This document shows, piece after piece, positions 52,940 to 62,525 of a stretch of 64,000 nucleotides of DNA. A program made the position numbers and the translations under genes. The stretch's first letter is position 1. Every line of letters begins with the position of its first letter. This stretch comes from UBA4085 sp964556755 (GTDB taxonomy: Bacteria > Acidobacteriota > Aminicenantia > Aminicenantales > UBA4085): the NCBI GenBank assembly GCA_964556755.1, contig CAZKXI010000003.1, positions 190,167-254,166 of the forward strand, given 5' to 3'. The notes beneath the pieces are model-generated. The model was given only the letters and a program-made list of their open reading frames with translations. It had not been told where the DNA came from and searched no databases.

Positions 52940-54919
52940 TCAACCGATGATGAAGACCTGCTTCCCGACCGGGACGAGGCTCTTGGCCGTCAGGACGATT
53001 CTGAACAGCTTCTCCCCCCAGGCGGCCTTGAGCCGGCCGTCCTCGATCTCGATCGGCTCGATGGCGGCGTTTAAAGTCGTTTCGTCATAGCTCAGCTCGA
53101 CGGGCCGTCCGGCGGCCTCTCCCGGCCCGGCCGCGAGGCGGATCGTCCCGGGCCCCGCGATCTCGGGCGTCCGGCAGGTCATGAACGACCATTGAAGAGG
53201 CTTAACCGCTTCGGCCAGCTTGTAGGCGTCCGTGATGACGACCTTTTTGCCTCGCTCCAGCCGCAGGGTTCGGCGCCATGACTTCAGGCCCGCCTCCTTC
53301 GGGTAGGCGGGGGCGATGTCCATGGACAGCTCCGCGATCCTTTCTTCGGCCCGGTAGCGGACATCCTTTGCCGCGAAAGCCCGGCCCTCCTTCTGCATGA
53401 GTCCGTTGATCGCCGGCAGGTTATGGTAGGCCGACTGCATGGTCCAGATCTCGTAGCGGCGGCCACTGAAGGTCTTGGCGGTGTACGCCTCCACTCCGAC
53501 GTCGATGAGGACGGGTTGGCCGTCGCGGTAGACGATGAAGCTGCCGACGTCGTTGTGGTTGTGACTCTCATCATTGTGGCCGCCTTTGGCCGCCAGGTAG
53601 AAGCCCTTGGCCGAACCCTTCTCGGAGCGGGCGGCCATGACCTGCAGGCCCGGCATCCAAGCGTCGCGCAGGAGCGGCTCGCGGGGCGGCGCCGCGGCGA
53701 TCTCCTCCAGCCCGAAGAGAGCCGGCAGGACGCGGCCCAGCCAACCGAAGCTGCCGCGGACCTCGGCCTTCCCCAGGCCCTGCCTCGGGGCCAGGAAAGC
53801 GCCGAATCCGGCCAAGACTTCGTCTTTGACGGCCCGGCCGTAGCGGTAGATGAGCGAAGCGCTGGGCGACAGGACGGCCGAGGCGTCGGCGAAGTTGATG
53901 TACCAGCGATCGGCAATGTAGGCCCGGGCGATATAGAGGCCGATCCGGCGGATGAGCGGCCGGTCGAAGACGTCGATCACCCCGCCGGTCGCACCCGCCA
54001 GGGTCTCCAAAGCGTCGAACAGCGAGGCTCCGGCCCGGTCCCAGTAGCCGGGCCCCTCGTCGCAGCCGCCGTCATCGGGATAGGGGTTGAGGAAATTGTC
54101 CAGACAGCGCATGGCCTTGTGGACGGACCGCGCGCGGCGGTCGGCGTCGTCTTCGAGGAGCAGCGCCGCCGCCAGCCAGTTGGAGCAGATCCAGGGATTC
54201 CAGTTGTTGACGATGCGGCCGCCGAAGCCCATCCACCAGAAGTCGTTCCGCTCCAGGCAGGGATCCAGGATGCGCCTCCTCGTCTCGATCCGGATGCGCT
54301 CGCGCAGAAGCGGCGAGACCGCATCCAGCCGATCGGCCAGGAGATAGTCGGTCCAGGCCAGCAGCATGCCCGTCTCGGCCGCGAAAAGATCGACGACCGG
54401 CTCGGTCGTGTCGGGCAGGCCGGACCCGCGCTTCTGGGCGCCGACGTGGGCCGGCACGCCCCAGAAGCTCTCCTCGCAGATCGTCCAAATGCCGTCGGCG
54501 ATGTCGTCCAGGAAGCGGCCGCGGCCTTGGCTGCACTCGGCCAGGACGAACAGGGCCAAGCGCGAGCGCCGGGCGAAGCTGATCTCCTCGAAGCGGCTGC
54601 GGTTGCCGTCGCGGACGTAGTCGAGGAAGATCGAGGCTTTGGGCGTGGGCCATTCGCCGCCGCGGAGCTTGTCCGCGGCTTCGATATAGCCCGTGCGGAT
54701 GGCTTGCGGGAGCCCCAGCCAGGCTTCGCGCTCGGAAGCCTTGGGATAGGGATGCCAGGATCCGGGGGGAAGGAGGGCGGCTCTGACCTTCTCCGCCGTC
54801 CAGGCGCCTGTCAGGATATTCCGGGCTCCGCTCGCGGCTTGCGGGAATACCGGCCTCGCGACGGAGAGGAGGGCGACGAGAAGGAAGGGAAGGGCGAAGG
54901 CGCGTCGGGGATGGACCAT
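52940..54919 (-). CDS. Heparinase II/III-like polysaccharide lyase, secreted
   Basis: 659 residues from ATG 54919 (AGGAG upstream); a longer in-frame extension is rejected because it would be antisense to the aldo/keto reductase gene. Signal peptide ends near VFPQAA. The alpha/alpha-toroid part contains NDFWWMGFGGRIVNNWNPWI and PDDGGCDEGPGYWDRAGASL, typical for the heparinase II/III fold. The beta-sandwich part begins near GFYLAAKGGHNDESHNHNDV, the conserved H-N-x-H-N-D site. It should cleave acidic polysaccharides such as alginate or glycosaminoglycans by beta-elimination. Confidence 0.85.
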   Translation of the reverse strand: MVHPRRAFALPFLLVALLSVARPVFPQAASGARNILTGAWTAEKVRAALLPPGSWHPYPKASEREAWLGLPQAIRTGYIEAADKLRGGEWPTPKASIFLDYVRDGNRSRFEEISFARRSRLALFVLAECSQGRGRFLDDIADGIWTICEESFWGVPAHVGAQKRGSGLPDTTEPVVDLFAAETGMLLAWTDYLLADRLDAVSPLLRERIRIETRRRILDPCLERNDFWWMGFGGRIVNNWNPWICSNWLAAALLLEDDADRRARSVHKAMRCLDNFLNPYPDDGGCDEGPGYWDRAGASLFDALETLAGATGGVIDVFDRPLIRRIGLYIARAYIADRWYINFADASAVLSPSASLIYRYGRAVKDEVLAGFGAFLAPRQGLGKAEVRGSFGWLGRVLPALFGLEEIAAAPPREPLLRDAWMPGLQVMAARSEKGSAKGFYLAAKGGHNDESHNHNDVGSFIVYRDGQPVLIDVGVEAYTAKTFSGRRYEIWTMQSAYHNLPAINGLMQKEGRAFAAKDVRYRAEERIAELSMDIAPAYPKEAGLKSWRRTLRLERGKKVVITDAYKLAEAVKPLQWSFMTCRTPEIAGPGTIRLAAGPGEAAGRPVELSYDETTLNAAIEPIEIEDGRLKAAWGEKLFRIVLTAKSLVPVGKQVFIIG

Positions 54920-55093
54920 GGTCGGGCTCCTGATGCATTCGGGATTCGGGGCGCCGCTCGGACCGGCCCGATTATACCCCGGCCTCGGGCCCCGGGGGAA
55001 AGCGGCCCCATTTGATTTTGGGATGAGCGGCGGATAGCATACAGTCTCCGGCCGCGGCGGAACATCGGACGGCCGGAGAATGAGGAGGCCGAC

Positions 55094-56092
55094 ATGAGCC
55101 AGGGGACGATGGATCGGCGGGAATTCCTCAAGCGGGCCGCGGGAACGGCCGCGGTCGTCGGGGGGCTGGTCTCCGCTCCCCCCGCTTCGGCTTTCGGCCC
55201 GGCGGCGCCCGCCTACGACGCCAAGGGGCTCCCGACCCGGATCTTCGGCAAGACCGGCGTCGCCGTGCCGCGCATCGGCGTCGGCCTCGGCTCGCGCTTT
55301 TGCGCCGTCACCGATCCGGATAAGGCGCAAGCCATTCTCCACGCCGCCCTGGACCGTGGCTTCTATTACTGGGACTCCGCCTCGACCTACCGGAACAAGG
55401 ACATCTTCAGCGAGGAGCGCATCGGCCGCGTCCTGGAAGCGCGGCGCAAGGATGTCTTCCTGGCCACCAAGTGCGAGGCCCGGACCCACGACGAGGTCCT
55501 GCTGGAGATCGAGGGCAGCCTGGAGCGCCTGCGCACGGACCATATCGACCTCTACCAGATTCACCTCCTGCAGTCCGCGGCCGACGTCGAGGTCTTGGCT
55601 TCCAAGAACGGCGCCCTCAAGGCCCTGCGCCGTCTCAAGGACGAGAAGACCGTTCGGTTCATCGGCTTTACCGGGCACCTCTCGGCCGAAGCCATGACGG
55701 CCGCCGCCCGGTCCGGCGACTACGACGCCATGCTCATCGCCCTCAATCACTACGCCGAGCGCCGGGGCGACCTGGAGAAGGACTCCATCTCGGCCGCCGC
55801 GGCCAAAGGCCTGGGCATCGCCGTCATCAAGGTTATCCGCCCCCGCGAGACCGTGGCCGGCATCTCGGCCGATGAGCTCATCCGCTACGCCCTGTCGCTG
55901 CCGGACGTCCACTCGGCCATGCTGGGCATGGACAGCCTGGAGGTGGTCGAGAAGAACGCCGCCCTCTTGAAGGCCTTCGAACCGCTCCCGGCGGCCGAGA
56001 TGGCCCGCATCGGATCGATCCTGGCGCCCTTCTTTGCCGGTCGGAGCCTGCCTTGGATGGATCCCGCCTATCGCGACGGCTTCTATGCGTAA
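55094..56092 (+). CDS. Tat-exported aldo/keto reductase-like oxidoreductase
   Basis: 332 residues. The N-terminus MDRREFLKRAAG is a Tat signal (RR followed by F-L-K) with a hydrophobic AAVVGGLV core. AKR features: YYWDSASTYRNKDIFSEERI with the catalytic Asp/Tyr, LATKCEART with Lys, DHIDLYQIHLLQ with the His, and GFTGH. Secreted AKR-like proteins of this type are common in carbohydrate-degrading bacteria. Substrate unknown. The next gene starts inside its last codons. Confidence 0.88.
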   Translation: MSQGTMDRREFLKRAAGTAAVVGGLVSAPPASAFGPAAPAYDAKGLPTRIFGKTGVAVPRIGVGLGSRFCAVTDPDKAQAILHAALDRGFYYWDSASTYRNKDIFSEERIGRVLEARRKDVFLATKCEARTHDEVLLEIEGSLERLRTDHIDLYQIHLLQSAADVEVLASKNGALKALRRLKDEKTVRFIGFTGHLSAEAMTAAARSGDYDAMLIALNHYAERRGDLEKDSISAAAAKGLGIAVIKVIRPRETVAGISADELIRYALSLPDVHSAMLGMDSLEVVEKNAALLKAFEPLPAAEMARIGSILAPFFAGRSLPWMDPAYRDGFYA

Positions 56093-56756
56093 AGCCGCCT
56101 TCAGGACCGCCGCGCTGGCCCTTCTCGCGGCCGGGATGGCCCTATCCCAGGCCGCGCCCGATCTCCCGATCCTGGCCGCCGACGATTTCGAGACGGGGGA
56201 TTCCGCCCGCTGGCGACCCTGTGATCCGGCCCGCTGGCGGATCGCGGAGGACCAGGGCGGCCGTTTCTATGAGCTGATCGCCCCCGGTCCCGCCGGCAAG
56301 GTCAGGGCCCCCACGTCTTGGTCGGTGCTGCAGACCGCGGGCCTCTCGGAATTCAGCCTGACGGGACGCTTCAAGTGCTATACCGATCCGGCCAACGACA
56401 AGCGCGACCTGTGCGTGGTCTTCGGCTTCCAGGACCCGGAGCATTTCTATTACGTCCATTTCTCCGCTTCCAGCGACGGCGTCCACAACATTATCGGCCT
56501 GGTGAACGGGTCCGATCGGGTCAAGATCAACCGCGAGCCCGAGGGCAAGTCCGTCTTCCGCCTGATGGACAAAGCCTGGCACGCCTTCAAGGTCGCGCGG
56601 GACGAGCGCGGGCGCGTGGCCGCCTACATCGACGACATGACGGCGCCCATCCTGACGGCCGAGGATGCCGTCCTGCCTCCAGGCCGAGTCGGGATCGGCT
56701 CCTTTGACGACACCGGCGCCTTCGACGACATCGTCCTGCGCGGGCGGACCCGTTGA
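56085..56756 (+). CDS. Secreted concanavalin-like (DUF1080-type) domain protein
   Basis: 223 residues from ATG 56085, overlapping the AKR stop by 8 bases. The signal peptide ends near ALSQAAP. The mature domain has the jelly-roll pattern DDFETGDSARW ... RFKCYTDPANDKRDLCVVFG ... YYVHFSASSDGVHNIIGLVN ... GRVGIGSFDDTGAFDDIVLR, as in 3-keto-disaccharide hydrolase-like (DUF1080) and LamG proteins. It probably binds or cleaves a glycan, with the AKR acting on a related sugar (inference from coupling). Confidence 0.8.
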   Translation: MRKAAFRTAALALLAAGMALSQAAPDLPILAADDFETGDSARWRPCDPARWRIAEDQGGRFYELIAPGPAGKVRAPTSWSVLQTAGLSEFSLTGRFKCYTDPANDKRDLCVVFGFQDPEHFYYVHFSASSDGVHNIIGLVNGSDRVKINREPEGKSVFRLMDKAWHAFKVARDERGRVAAYIDDMTAPILTAEDAVLPPGRVGIGSFDDTGAFDDIVLRGRTR

Positions 56757-56778
56757 TCCTGCGCCCGGGAGTCACGCC

Positions 56779-58146
56779 ATGACGGATCCCGCCGACAGCG
56801 TGCCGACCGGCAAAGGGCGCGGCCTGCCCATGATCGCGGCCCGCGACCTGGAGGACCTTCAGGCGGAAAAGGAATACCTGCGCGGCGTGGACGCGCGGCG
56901 GCCCTTCTTCCGGCGATGGCGCGGCTACTGGAAGCTGACCGGGCCCGGCTGGATGCAGAGCGCCATCACCCTCGGCGCCGGAACGGCCGGCTCGACCATC
57001 CTGGCCGCGGCCGCCTACGGCTACCGGCTTCTCTGGGTCCAGCCCGTGGCCATGGCCCTGGGCATCGCCGTCTTCGCCGCGATCGGGCGGCAGACGCTGA
57101 TCACGGGCCGGCGCCCCTATGAAGCCTTCAAGACCGAGCTCCACCCGCTCCTGGCCGTCCTCTGGGGGATCACGGTCCTTGTCTCGTCCATCGTCTTCCA
57201 ATTCCCCCAATACGCCCTGGGCACGGAGGTCCTGCGCGACATCCTGGCTGTGGCCGGAATCGACGCGCCGAAGTTCATCATCGCAGCCCTCTTCCTAGCC
57301 GGCTCGACGGCCATCTGCTGGAGCTACGGCCGGGGCAGCCGCCGGGCCATCCGCGGCTTCGAGCGCATCCTGAAATACATCTTGCTCTTCATGGTGGCCG
57401 CCTTCGCCCTGGTCGTGGTCAGGACGGGCATCGACGGGCGGGCTCTGGTCAAGGGACTCTTCGGGTTCTCGATTCCGGGCTCCAAGCAGGGCCTGGCCCT
57501 GGTTCTCGGCCAGCTCGGGGCCGCGGTCGGCGTCAACATGACCTTCCTCTACCCCTACGCCATGCTTTCGCGGCGCTGGGGGAGGGAGCACTTGGGGCTC
57601 AAGAGCTTCGACCTGGGCGTTTCGATGTTCCTGCCCTTCGTCCTGGCTACGGGCTTCGTGACGATCGCCTGCGCCAACACCCTCTACGCCCGCGGCATCC
57701 AGGTCAGGGGCGCGGTGGATGCCGCCCATGCCCTGGCCCCGGTGGTCGGGGCAACCCTCGGCCGGGTGGTCTTCTCGCTGGGCATCCTGAGCATGTGCTT
57801 CACGACTATGGTCCTGGAGATGCTGATCGCCGGCTTCGTCCTGAGCGAGATGCTGGGCTTCGCTCTGCATGGCCGGGCTTACAAGGCGGCCACCATGACC
57901 GCCAACATCGGCGTCCTGGGGGCTTTCGCCGCCCTGCCCTTCTGGGTTCCCGTGGCCGCTTCCTCCCTCAACCTGGTCATGCTTCCCGTCGCCTACCTGG
58001 CTTTCTTCAGCCTGCACAACAAGCGGTCCTACCTGGGTGGGGACTTGGTGCGGGGGGCCAAAGGAGTGGTCTGGAACGCCCTTCTCATCCTCGCCATACT
58101 GGTCGTGACGGCGGGAGCCGTCGTCAAAATCGCGTCGTTTTTCTGA
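56779..58146 (+). CDS. Nramp-like transporter lacking the DPGN metal motif
   Basis: 455 residues from ATG 56779, about eleven membrane segments. GPGWMQSAITLGAGTAGSTI is the first-helix region; in classical Nramp (MntH) this part carries DPGN, which binds Mn or Fe, but here it is LGAGTAG. The sixth-helix MPH motif is also missing (GVNMTFLYPYAML). It therefore belongs to an Nramp-related clade, with a different ion or solute likely. It follows the glycan-binding gene by 22 bases. Confidence 0.8.
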   Translation: MTDPADSVPTGKGRGLPMIAARDLEDLQAEKEYLRGVDARRPFFRRWRGYWKLTGPGWMQSAITLGAGTAGSTILAAAAYGYRLLWVQPVAMALGIAVFAAIGRQTLITGRRPYEAFKTELHPLLAVLWGITVLVSSIVFQFPQYALGTEVLRDILAVAGIDAPKFIIAALFLAGSTAICWSYGRGSRRAIRGFERILKYILLFMVAAFALVVVRTGIDGRALVKGLFGFSIPGSKQGLALVLGQLGAAVGVNMTFLYPYAMLSRRWGREHLGLKSFDLGVSMFLPFVLATGFVTIACANTLYARGIQVRGAVDAAHALAPVVGATLGRVVFSLGILSMCFTTMVLEMLIAGFVLSEMLGFALHGRAYKAATMTANIGVLGAFAALPFWVPVAASSLNLVMLPVAYLAFFSLHNKRSYLGGDLVRGAKGVVWNALLILAILVVTAGAVVKIASFF

Positions 58147-58257
58147 ACCGAATCCAACTCTTATCGCCTTCACAAATATGATGAATGGGCTTTTTATGTC
58201 CCTGCAAAAATTTCCGCCAGAGCGAACCCCGATATCCCGAACCGTCTCTGATCGGTT

Positions 58258-59727
58258 TTAGGCGCCCTTGCCGGGCACCTTGATGCGCCGGCCGGGCAGG
58301 AGGACCGACTTGCGGGTCATCCCGTTGAGCTTGGTGAGCATGTCGATCGAGGTGCCGTACTTGCGGGCGATGGACCAGAACGTGTCGCCGGACCGGATGG
58401 TATGCCAGGCGACCGAGGCCTCGGGCGGGACGTACTTGGGAATGGCCGCCGCGGCCTGCAGGGCCCTGTCTCCATACCCGGGCGGGACCTTGAGGTCGTA
58501 GCTTCGCTCCGGCGTCGTGTCCAGGCGGAGCTCGGGATTGAGGAAGGCCAGCTCCGCGGCCTCCAGGCCCAGGGCCGTCGAGAGGGTCGAGAGCTTGAGA
58601 GGCTTGCTGAGCGAGACCGTCTCGTAGCGGACCGGGGCATAGGCGGGAGGCAGAGTCAGGCCGTACTTCTCAGGGTTGCGGGCGATGAGGATGACGGCGA
58701 TGAAGCGGGGCACGAAGCGGGCCGTCTCGAAGGGCAGGCGGGTGAAGAGGTCCCAGAAGTCGTCCAGGTAGTTGATGTGCTGGCTGTTGATGACCCTCTG
58801 GACGCCGTATTCGCCGCAGTTGTAGGCGGCCAGGGCGGTGGTCCAGTCGCCGAAGGTCTTGTGCAGGTCGCCGAGGTGCTTGGCCGCGGAGCGGGTCGAC
58901 TTCTCGGGATCCATGCGCTCGTCCACCCACTGGTCGCGGCTCAGGCCGTAGCGGTAGCCCGTGGAGGCGATGAACTGCCACAGGCCCAGGGCTCGAGCCT
59001 TGGACAGGGCCCGGGGCATGAAGGCGCTCTCGATGGCCGGCAGCCACGACAGCTCCTCCGGCAGCCCGGCTTGGCGGAACTCGGCCGCGATCATGTCGCG
59101 GTAGAGGCCGGAGCGGCGGTAGGCTTCGAGGAAGGAATTCCTTTCGACCGTTTGAAACAGCCGGATCTCGTCCAGGACCCACTTGTTCTCGACCAGGGGG
59201 ATGGCGTTGCCGCCGTTGGCCGCCGGATTGGCCTGGCAGGCGTAGATCTCCTGCAGGCGCTGGGCGATCAGGAGGCGAAGATCGTTCTTCTCCTGGATCA
59301 GGGGAGAGTCGGCGGCTACTTCGGCCTTGATCATCAGGGCATAGGCCCGGTCCAGGGCCCGGAGCGCCCCGTCCAGGTCGCCTCCCTCGCGGCAGGTCTT
59401 GGCCTCGGCGTAGGCGTCCAGAGCCTCCTCCAGGACCGATGCGGCGTCGCCCTTGGCCGATTCCGGGTTGTTTTCCGAGCCTGCTCCAACGGCGGCCTGC
59501 TTCTCCTCGGGGGGGATGACCGTCTTGGGGGCTTCCTGGGCGCTCTTCTTGGCGACCTCAGTGGGGATCTCGGCACCCGTGGCCGCCCTATTCTCGGTCA
59601 GGGAGACATCCTTCCCCGTGACCGGATCGATCCTGGGAGCGACGTTCGGCTTAGAGGTTTTGGAGCATCCCGCCGCGATGGTCAGGATGACGACTATTCC
59701 GATATAACGGAACGTGCGTAAGCTCAT
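58258..59727 (-). CDS. LysM lytic transglycosylase lipoprotein (MltD-like)
   Basis: 489 residues. Lipobox ILTIAAGC at the N-terminus, then a variable Glu/Ala-rich linker, then the GH23-type transglycosylase: LSWLPAIESAFMPRA (catalytic Glu in IES), GLWQFIASTGYRYGL, and AAYNCGEYGV. A LysM domain closes the protein (AWHTIRSGDTFWSIARKYGT ... LLPGRRIKVP). It cleaves peptidoglycan glycan strands at the outer membrane face, forming 1,6-anhydro ends. Confidence 0.92.
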   Translation of the reverse strand: MSLRTFRYIGIVVILTIAAGCSKTSKPNVAPRIDPVTGKDVSLTENRAATGAEIPTEVAKKSAQEAPKTVIPPEEKQAAVGAGSENNPESAKGDAASVLEEALDAYAEAKTCREGGDLDGALRALDRAYALMIKAEVAADSPLIQEKNDLRLLIAQRLQEIYACQANPAANGGNAIPLVENKWVLDEIRLFQTVERNSFLEAYRRSGLYRDMIAAEFRQAGLPEELSWLPAIESAFMPRALSKARALGLWQFIASTGYRYGLSRDQWVDERMDPEKSTRSAAKHLGDLHKTFGDWTTALAAYNCGEYGVQRVINSQHINYLDDFWDLFTRLPFETARFVPRFIAVILIARNPEKYGLTLPPAYAPVRYETVSLSKPLKLSTLSTALGLEAAELAFLNPELRLDTTPERSYDLKVPPGYGDRALQAAAAIPKYVPPEASVAWHTIRSGDTFWSIARKYGTSIDMLTKLNGMTRKSVLLPGRRIKVPGKGA

Positions 59728-59815
59728 GCACCGCCGTTTATAGCATCGAGGCCCGGCCCAGTCAATCGGGATCCGAGCGAGATCCGCGAGGCCCGCTCCA
59801 GGTCGGGCCTTTCCC

Positions 59816-61330
59816 TCAGAATCTGAAGTAGATGAACGGCTGGATCGCGGCCGTCCGGAATTGGAAGACCAGCCAAATGGCGGCGGCCAAGGCCAGCGAC
59901 TGGACGGGCCAGGGGAGGCGGGCCGCCAGGCTCTTGGCCCCGTCCTTGGCCTTCTCCGGCAGGAGATGGAGGAGAAAGCCCAGCCCGATCAGGGCCATGA
60001 CCACGGGGTAGCCGGCCAGGAGCTGGGGCAGCAGCCCGGCTTTGAAGCGGCCGAAGATGCGCCCCAGGACGGCCAAGGCCCGCCCGGGCGTATCGGCCCG
60101 GAAGAAGACCCAAGCCAGGCAGACGTAGTGGAAGGCCAGGAACCGGGCCGCGGCCCGGCGCCGGCGCGTCTTGCGGATCTTCTGGGGCAGACGCAGGGTT
60201 CGCTCCATCGCCACCGCGGCTCCGTGCATCAGTCCCCAGATGACGAATCCCCAAGCCGCTCCGTGCCACAGGCCGCAAGCCAGGAAGACCAGCAGGGTGG
60301 CCGAGGCCGGCACGAGCTTGTCCGTCCGCAGGCCCGCGATCCGGTCCCGCTTGATCCATGAAGACAGCCTGAACGCGGTCGGCCAGAAGATGTAGTCCCT
60401 CAGCCAGAACGACAGGGTCATGTGCCAGCGATTCCAGAACTCGCTGATGGTGGCGGACTTGTAAGGGGATTGGAAGTTCGGCGGCAGGCGGAAGCCGAGC
60501 AGCCGGGCCAGCCCCAGGGCCATATCCGTGTAGCCCGAGAAGTCGCAGTAGATCTGGATGGCGTATCCATAGACCGCGATCAGGTTCTCCAGGCCCGAGT
60601 AGAGGGCGGGCGAGGCGAAGACCCGGTCCACGAAGTTGACCCCGATGAAGTCGGCGATGACCGCCTTCTTGAACAGGCCGGCCAGGATGAGAGCCAGGCC
60701 GGTTCCGGCCTCCTCGCGTCCCCGCGGCTCGGGATTCGGGGCCTCGAGCGGACCGAAGAACTCCTTGGCCCGCAGGATCGGCCCCGCGGCCACCCTGGGG
60801 AAGAAGGAGACGAACAGCAGGAACTCGTCGAATCTCCTGACGGCGGGGAAGCGACCGGACCGCACGTCGGCCAGATAGCCGATCTTCTGGAAGGTGTAGA
60901 AGGAGACGCCCACCGGCAGGGCCCAGGCGCGGAGCCCCGTCTGAAGCCAGCCCCAATCTTGGAAGAGGGGTATCCAGGCCCGGGTGTACTTGAAGCCGAT
61001 CAGAACCGCCAGGTTGGCGGCAACACCGGCCCACATCCAGAGCCGCTTCCAGGAGGCTTTCCGGGCCGCGCCGATCGCCAGACCCAGACCGTAATCGATT
61101 CCGGTCGACAGGACCAGCAGACCCAGAAAAAGCCCGCCCGTCTTGTAGTAGAAGTAGAGCGAGAAGAGAAGGAGCAGGAGGACGCGCCCTCTTCGGCGAC
61201 GCTCGACTGCGGGCAGGAGGAGCAGCAGGACGAGGAGCAGGACAAGGAAGAGGCCGCTGACGAAGCCCAGCGGCGAAGCCGGGTCAAAGGCGAGGAGGGA
61301 GGAGATCCTAGCGGGGTCGAGCGGCGGCAT
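59816..61330 (-). CDS. MBOAT family O-acyltransferase (AlgI/DltB-like)
   Basis: 504 residues with about ten membrane segments. NRWHMTLSFWLRDYIFWP and the catalytic-His element CGLWHGAAWGFVIWG are those of AlgI/DltB MBOAT enzymes, which pass acyl groups through the membrane to extracellular polymers. Its start overlaps the upstream SGNH gene by 23 bases. With two SGNH proteins it forms an acylation set like AlgI-AlgJ-AlgX or PatA-PatB. The polymer is unknown. Confidence 0.9.
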   Translation of the reverse strand: MPPLDPARISSLLAFDPASPLGFVSGLFLVLLLVLLLLLPAVERRRRGRVLLLLLFSLYFYYKTGGLFLGLLVLSTGIDYGLGLAIGAARKASWKRLWMWAGVAANLAVLIGFKYTRAWIPLFQDWGWLQTGLRAWALPVGVSFYTFQKIGYLADVRSGRFPAVRRFDEFLLFVSFFPRVAAGPILRAKEFFGPLEAPNPEPRGREEAGTGLALILAGLFKKAVIADFIGVNFVDRVFASPALYSGLENLIAVYGYAIQIYCDFSGYTDMALGLARLLGFRLPPNFQSPYKSATISEFWNRWHMTLSFWLRDYIFWPTAFRLSSWIKRDRIAGLRTDKLVPASATLLVFLACGLWHGAAWGFVIWGLMHGAAVAMERTLRLPQKIRKTRRRRAAARFLAFHYVCLAWVFFRADTPGRALAVLGRIFGRFKAGLLPQLLAGYPVVMALIGLGFLLHLLPEKAKDGAKSLAARLPWPVQSLALAAAIWLVFQFRTAAIQPFIYFRF

Positions 61331-62525
61331 GGGACTCGTATTCCCTCATCAGGGCGTCCAGGAGCATCCGGCCCTGCCTCTGGTAGCCCTCCTTGGTGAA
61401 GTGGATATTGTCATAGTTGGCCAGGGCGCTCTCCCGCCACAGCTTCATGGAGCCGGTCCCGCCCATCAGGGTGAACAGGTCCCAGTAGGCGCAGCCGCGG
61501 GCGGCGGCCGTCGCGGCGATGACGTCGCGCACCGCGGCCATGTTCGGGTTGGGACGGGCGGGCCGGCGGCGAAGGCGGGGGAAGTACGAGTCGGGGGCCG
61601 TCGTCAGCAGGATGGCGGCATGCGGCGTGACGGACCGGATCCGGTCGAGGAGGGCCTCCAGCCGAGCGGCGAAGTCCTCCCGGCGGAAGAGGGGGGTGGA
61701 GGCGTCGTTGGTGCCCAGGGAGACAATGACCAGGTCCGGCTGGACCCGCTCGAGCTGCTTGTGGAGGTAGGCCGACCGGAGCATGGTGTCGCAGTTGCCG
61801 CCGTTGATCCCGTAGCTATGGTAGACGACGCCGCTCGTCCCGCTCTCCAGGGACAGGCCGTAGAGCTGCGCGTAGCGGGCCCCGGGCCGGTCCGGCCCCG
61901 CGGCGGCCCGCAGGATGACGGAGCGGTAGACGCCCGGGAGCTCGACGCTGGAGACCTGGATGTCTCCAGCCCCCGGCCAGCCGCGCGGCCGGCCGGCCGG
62001 AATCCTGGCCAGAACGCGGTTGTCCGCGTCGAGGACGTCGAAGTCGAGGTACTCGTAGCCCTTGTCGTGGTAGACCATCAGGCCGCTGAAGCCGCGCCCC
62101 GGCTCGTCGGCTTTGTAGCCGGCGCTGAGCCGAACGGCCTTGACGTCCTGCCGGACGACGATCGAGGAAAGCCGCTTCTTGGGAAAGACGCCCAGGACCG
62201 CCGGCTTGACGCAGCCCCGCCCGGCGTCCCCGAAGCGCTCCTGAAGCCCTGCCCGGACGACGCCCGTCAGGAAGCCGGCCTCGATATGCGAGTCGCCGAG
62301 GTGGAAGATGACCGTCTGTCCCGGGCGGCCCCGCTCCAGATCGGCCAGCTTGTCGAAGACCAGCTCCAGGGCCGGGGTTGGATGGGTGATCCGGTTGATC
62401 TCGGGATTGACCGGGACGAGGATGCCCTTGTAGGCGGGGGCCTGAGCCGGCGTCCGGACCTGGGCGGCGCCGAGCGCGGCGGCGGCGGCCAGGACCGCGG
62501 TCCAGCCGGCGGCCTTAGCGGGCAC
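61308..62525 (-). CDS. Secreted SGNH-fold acyl-transfer/esterase protein (1)
   Basis: 405 residues with a hydrophobic N-terminal signal (WTAVLAAAAALGAAQV). SGNH blocks: FHLGDSHIEAGF (Ser), NGGNCDTML, VSLGTNDAST (Asn) and NIHFTKEGY (His; Asp before). Such proteins complete O-acetylation started by an MBOAT partner, or remove acetyl groups. Translationally overlapped with both neighbours (23 bases with the MBOAT gene, 11 with the next SGNH gene). Confidence 0.85.
   Translation of the reverse strand: MPAKAAGWTAVLAAAAALGAAQVRTPAQAPAYKGILVPVNPEINRITHPTPALELVFDKLADLERGRPGQTVIFHLGDSHIEAGFLTGVVRAGLQERFGDAGRGCVKPAVLGVFPKKRLSSIVVRQDVKAVRLSAGYKADEPGRGFSGLMVYHDKGYEYLDFDVLDADNRVLARIPAGRPRGWPGAGDIQVSSVELPGVYRSVILRAAAGPDRPGARYAQLYGLSLESGTSGVVYHSYGINGGNCDTMLRSAYLHKQLERVQPDLVIVSLGTNDASTPLFRREDFAARLEALLDRIRSVTPHAAILLTTAPDSYFPRLRRRPARPNPNMAAVRDVIAATAAARGCAYWDLFTLMGGTGSMKLWRESALANYDNIHFTKEGYQRQGRMLLDALMREYESHAAARPR

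Noticed and set aside
53423..55015. Long plus-strand frame opposite the heparinase-like gene
   Set aside because: Antisense shadow without ribosome site or family similarity.
54920..55912. N-terminal extension of the heparinase-like frame
   Set aside because: It would run antisense through the aldo/keto reductase gene; a clear signal peptide begins at 54919.
59724..61034. Alternative minus-strand frame through the MBOAT gene
   Set aside because: Out of frame with the conserved His motif; Gly/Arg-rich.
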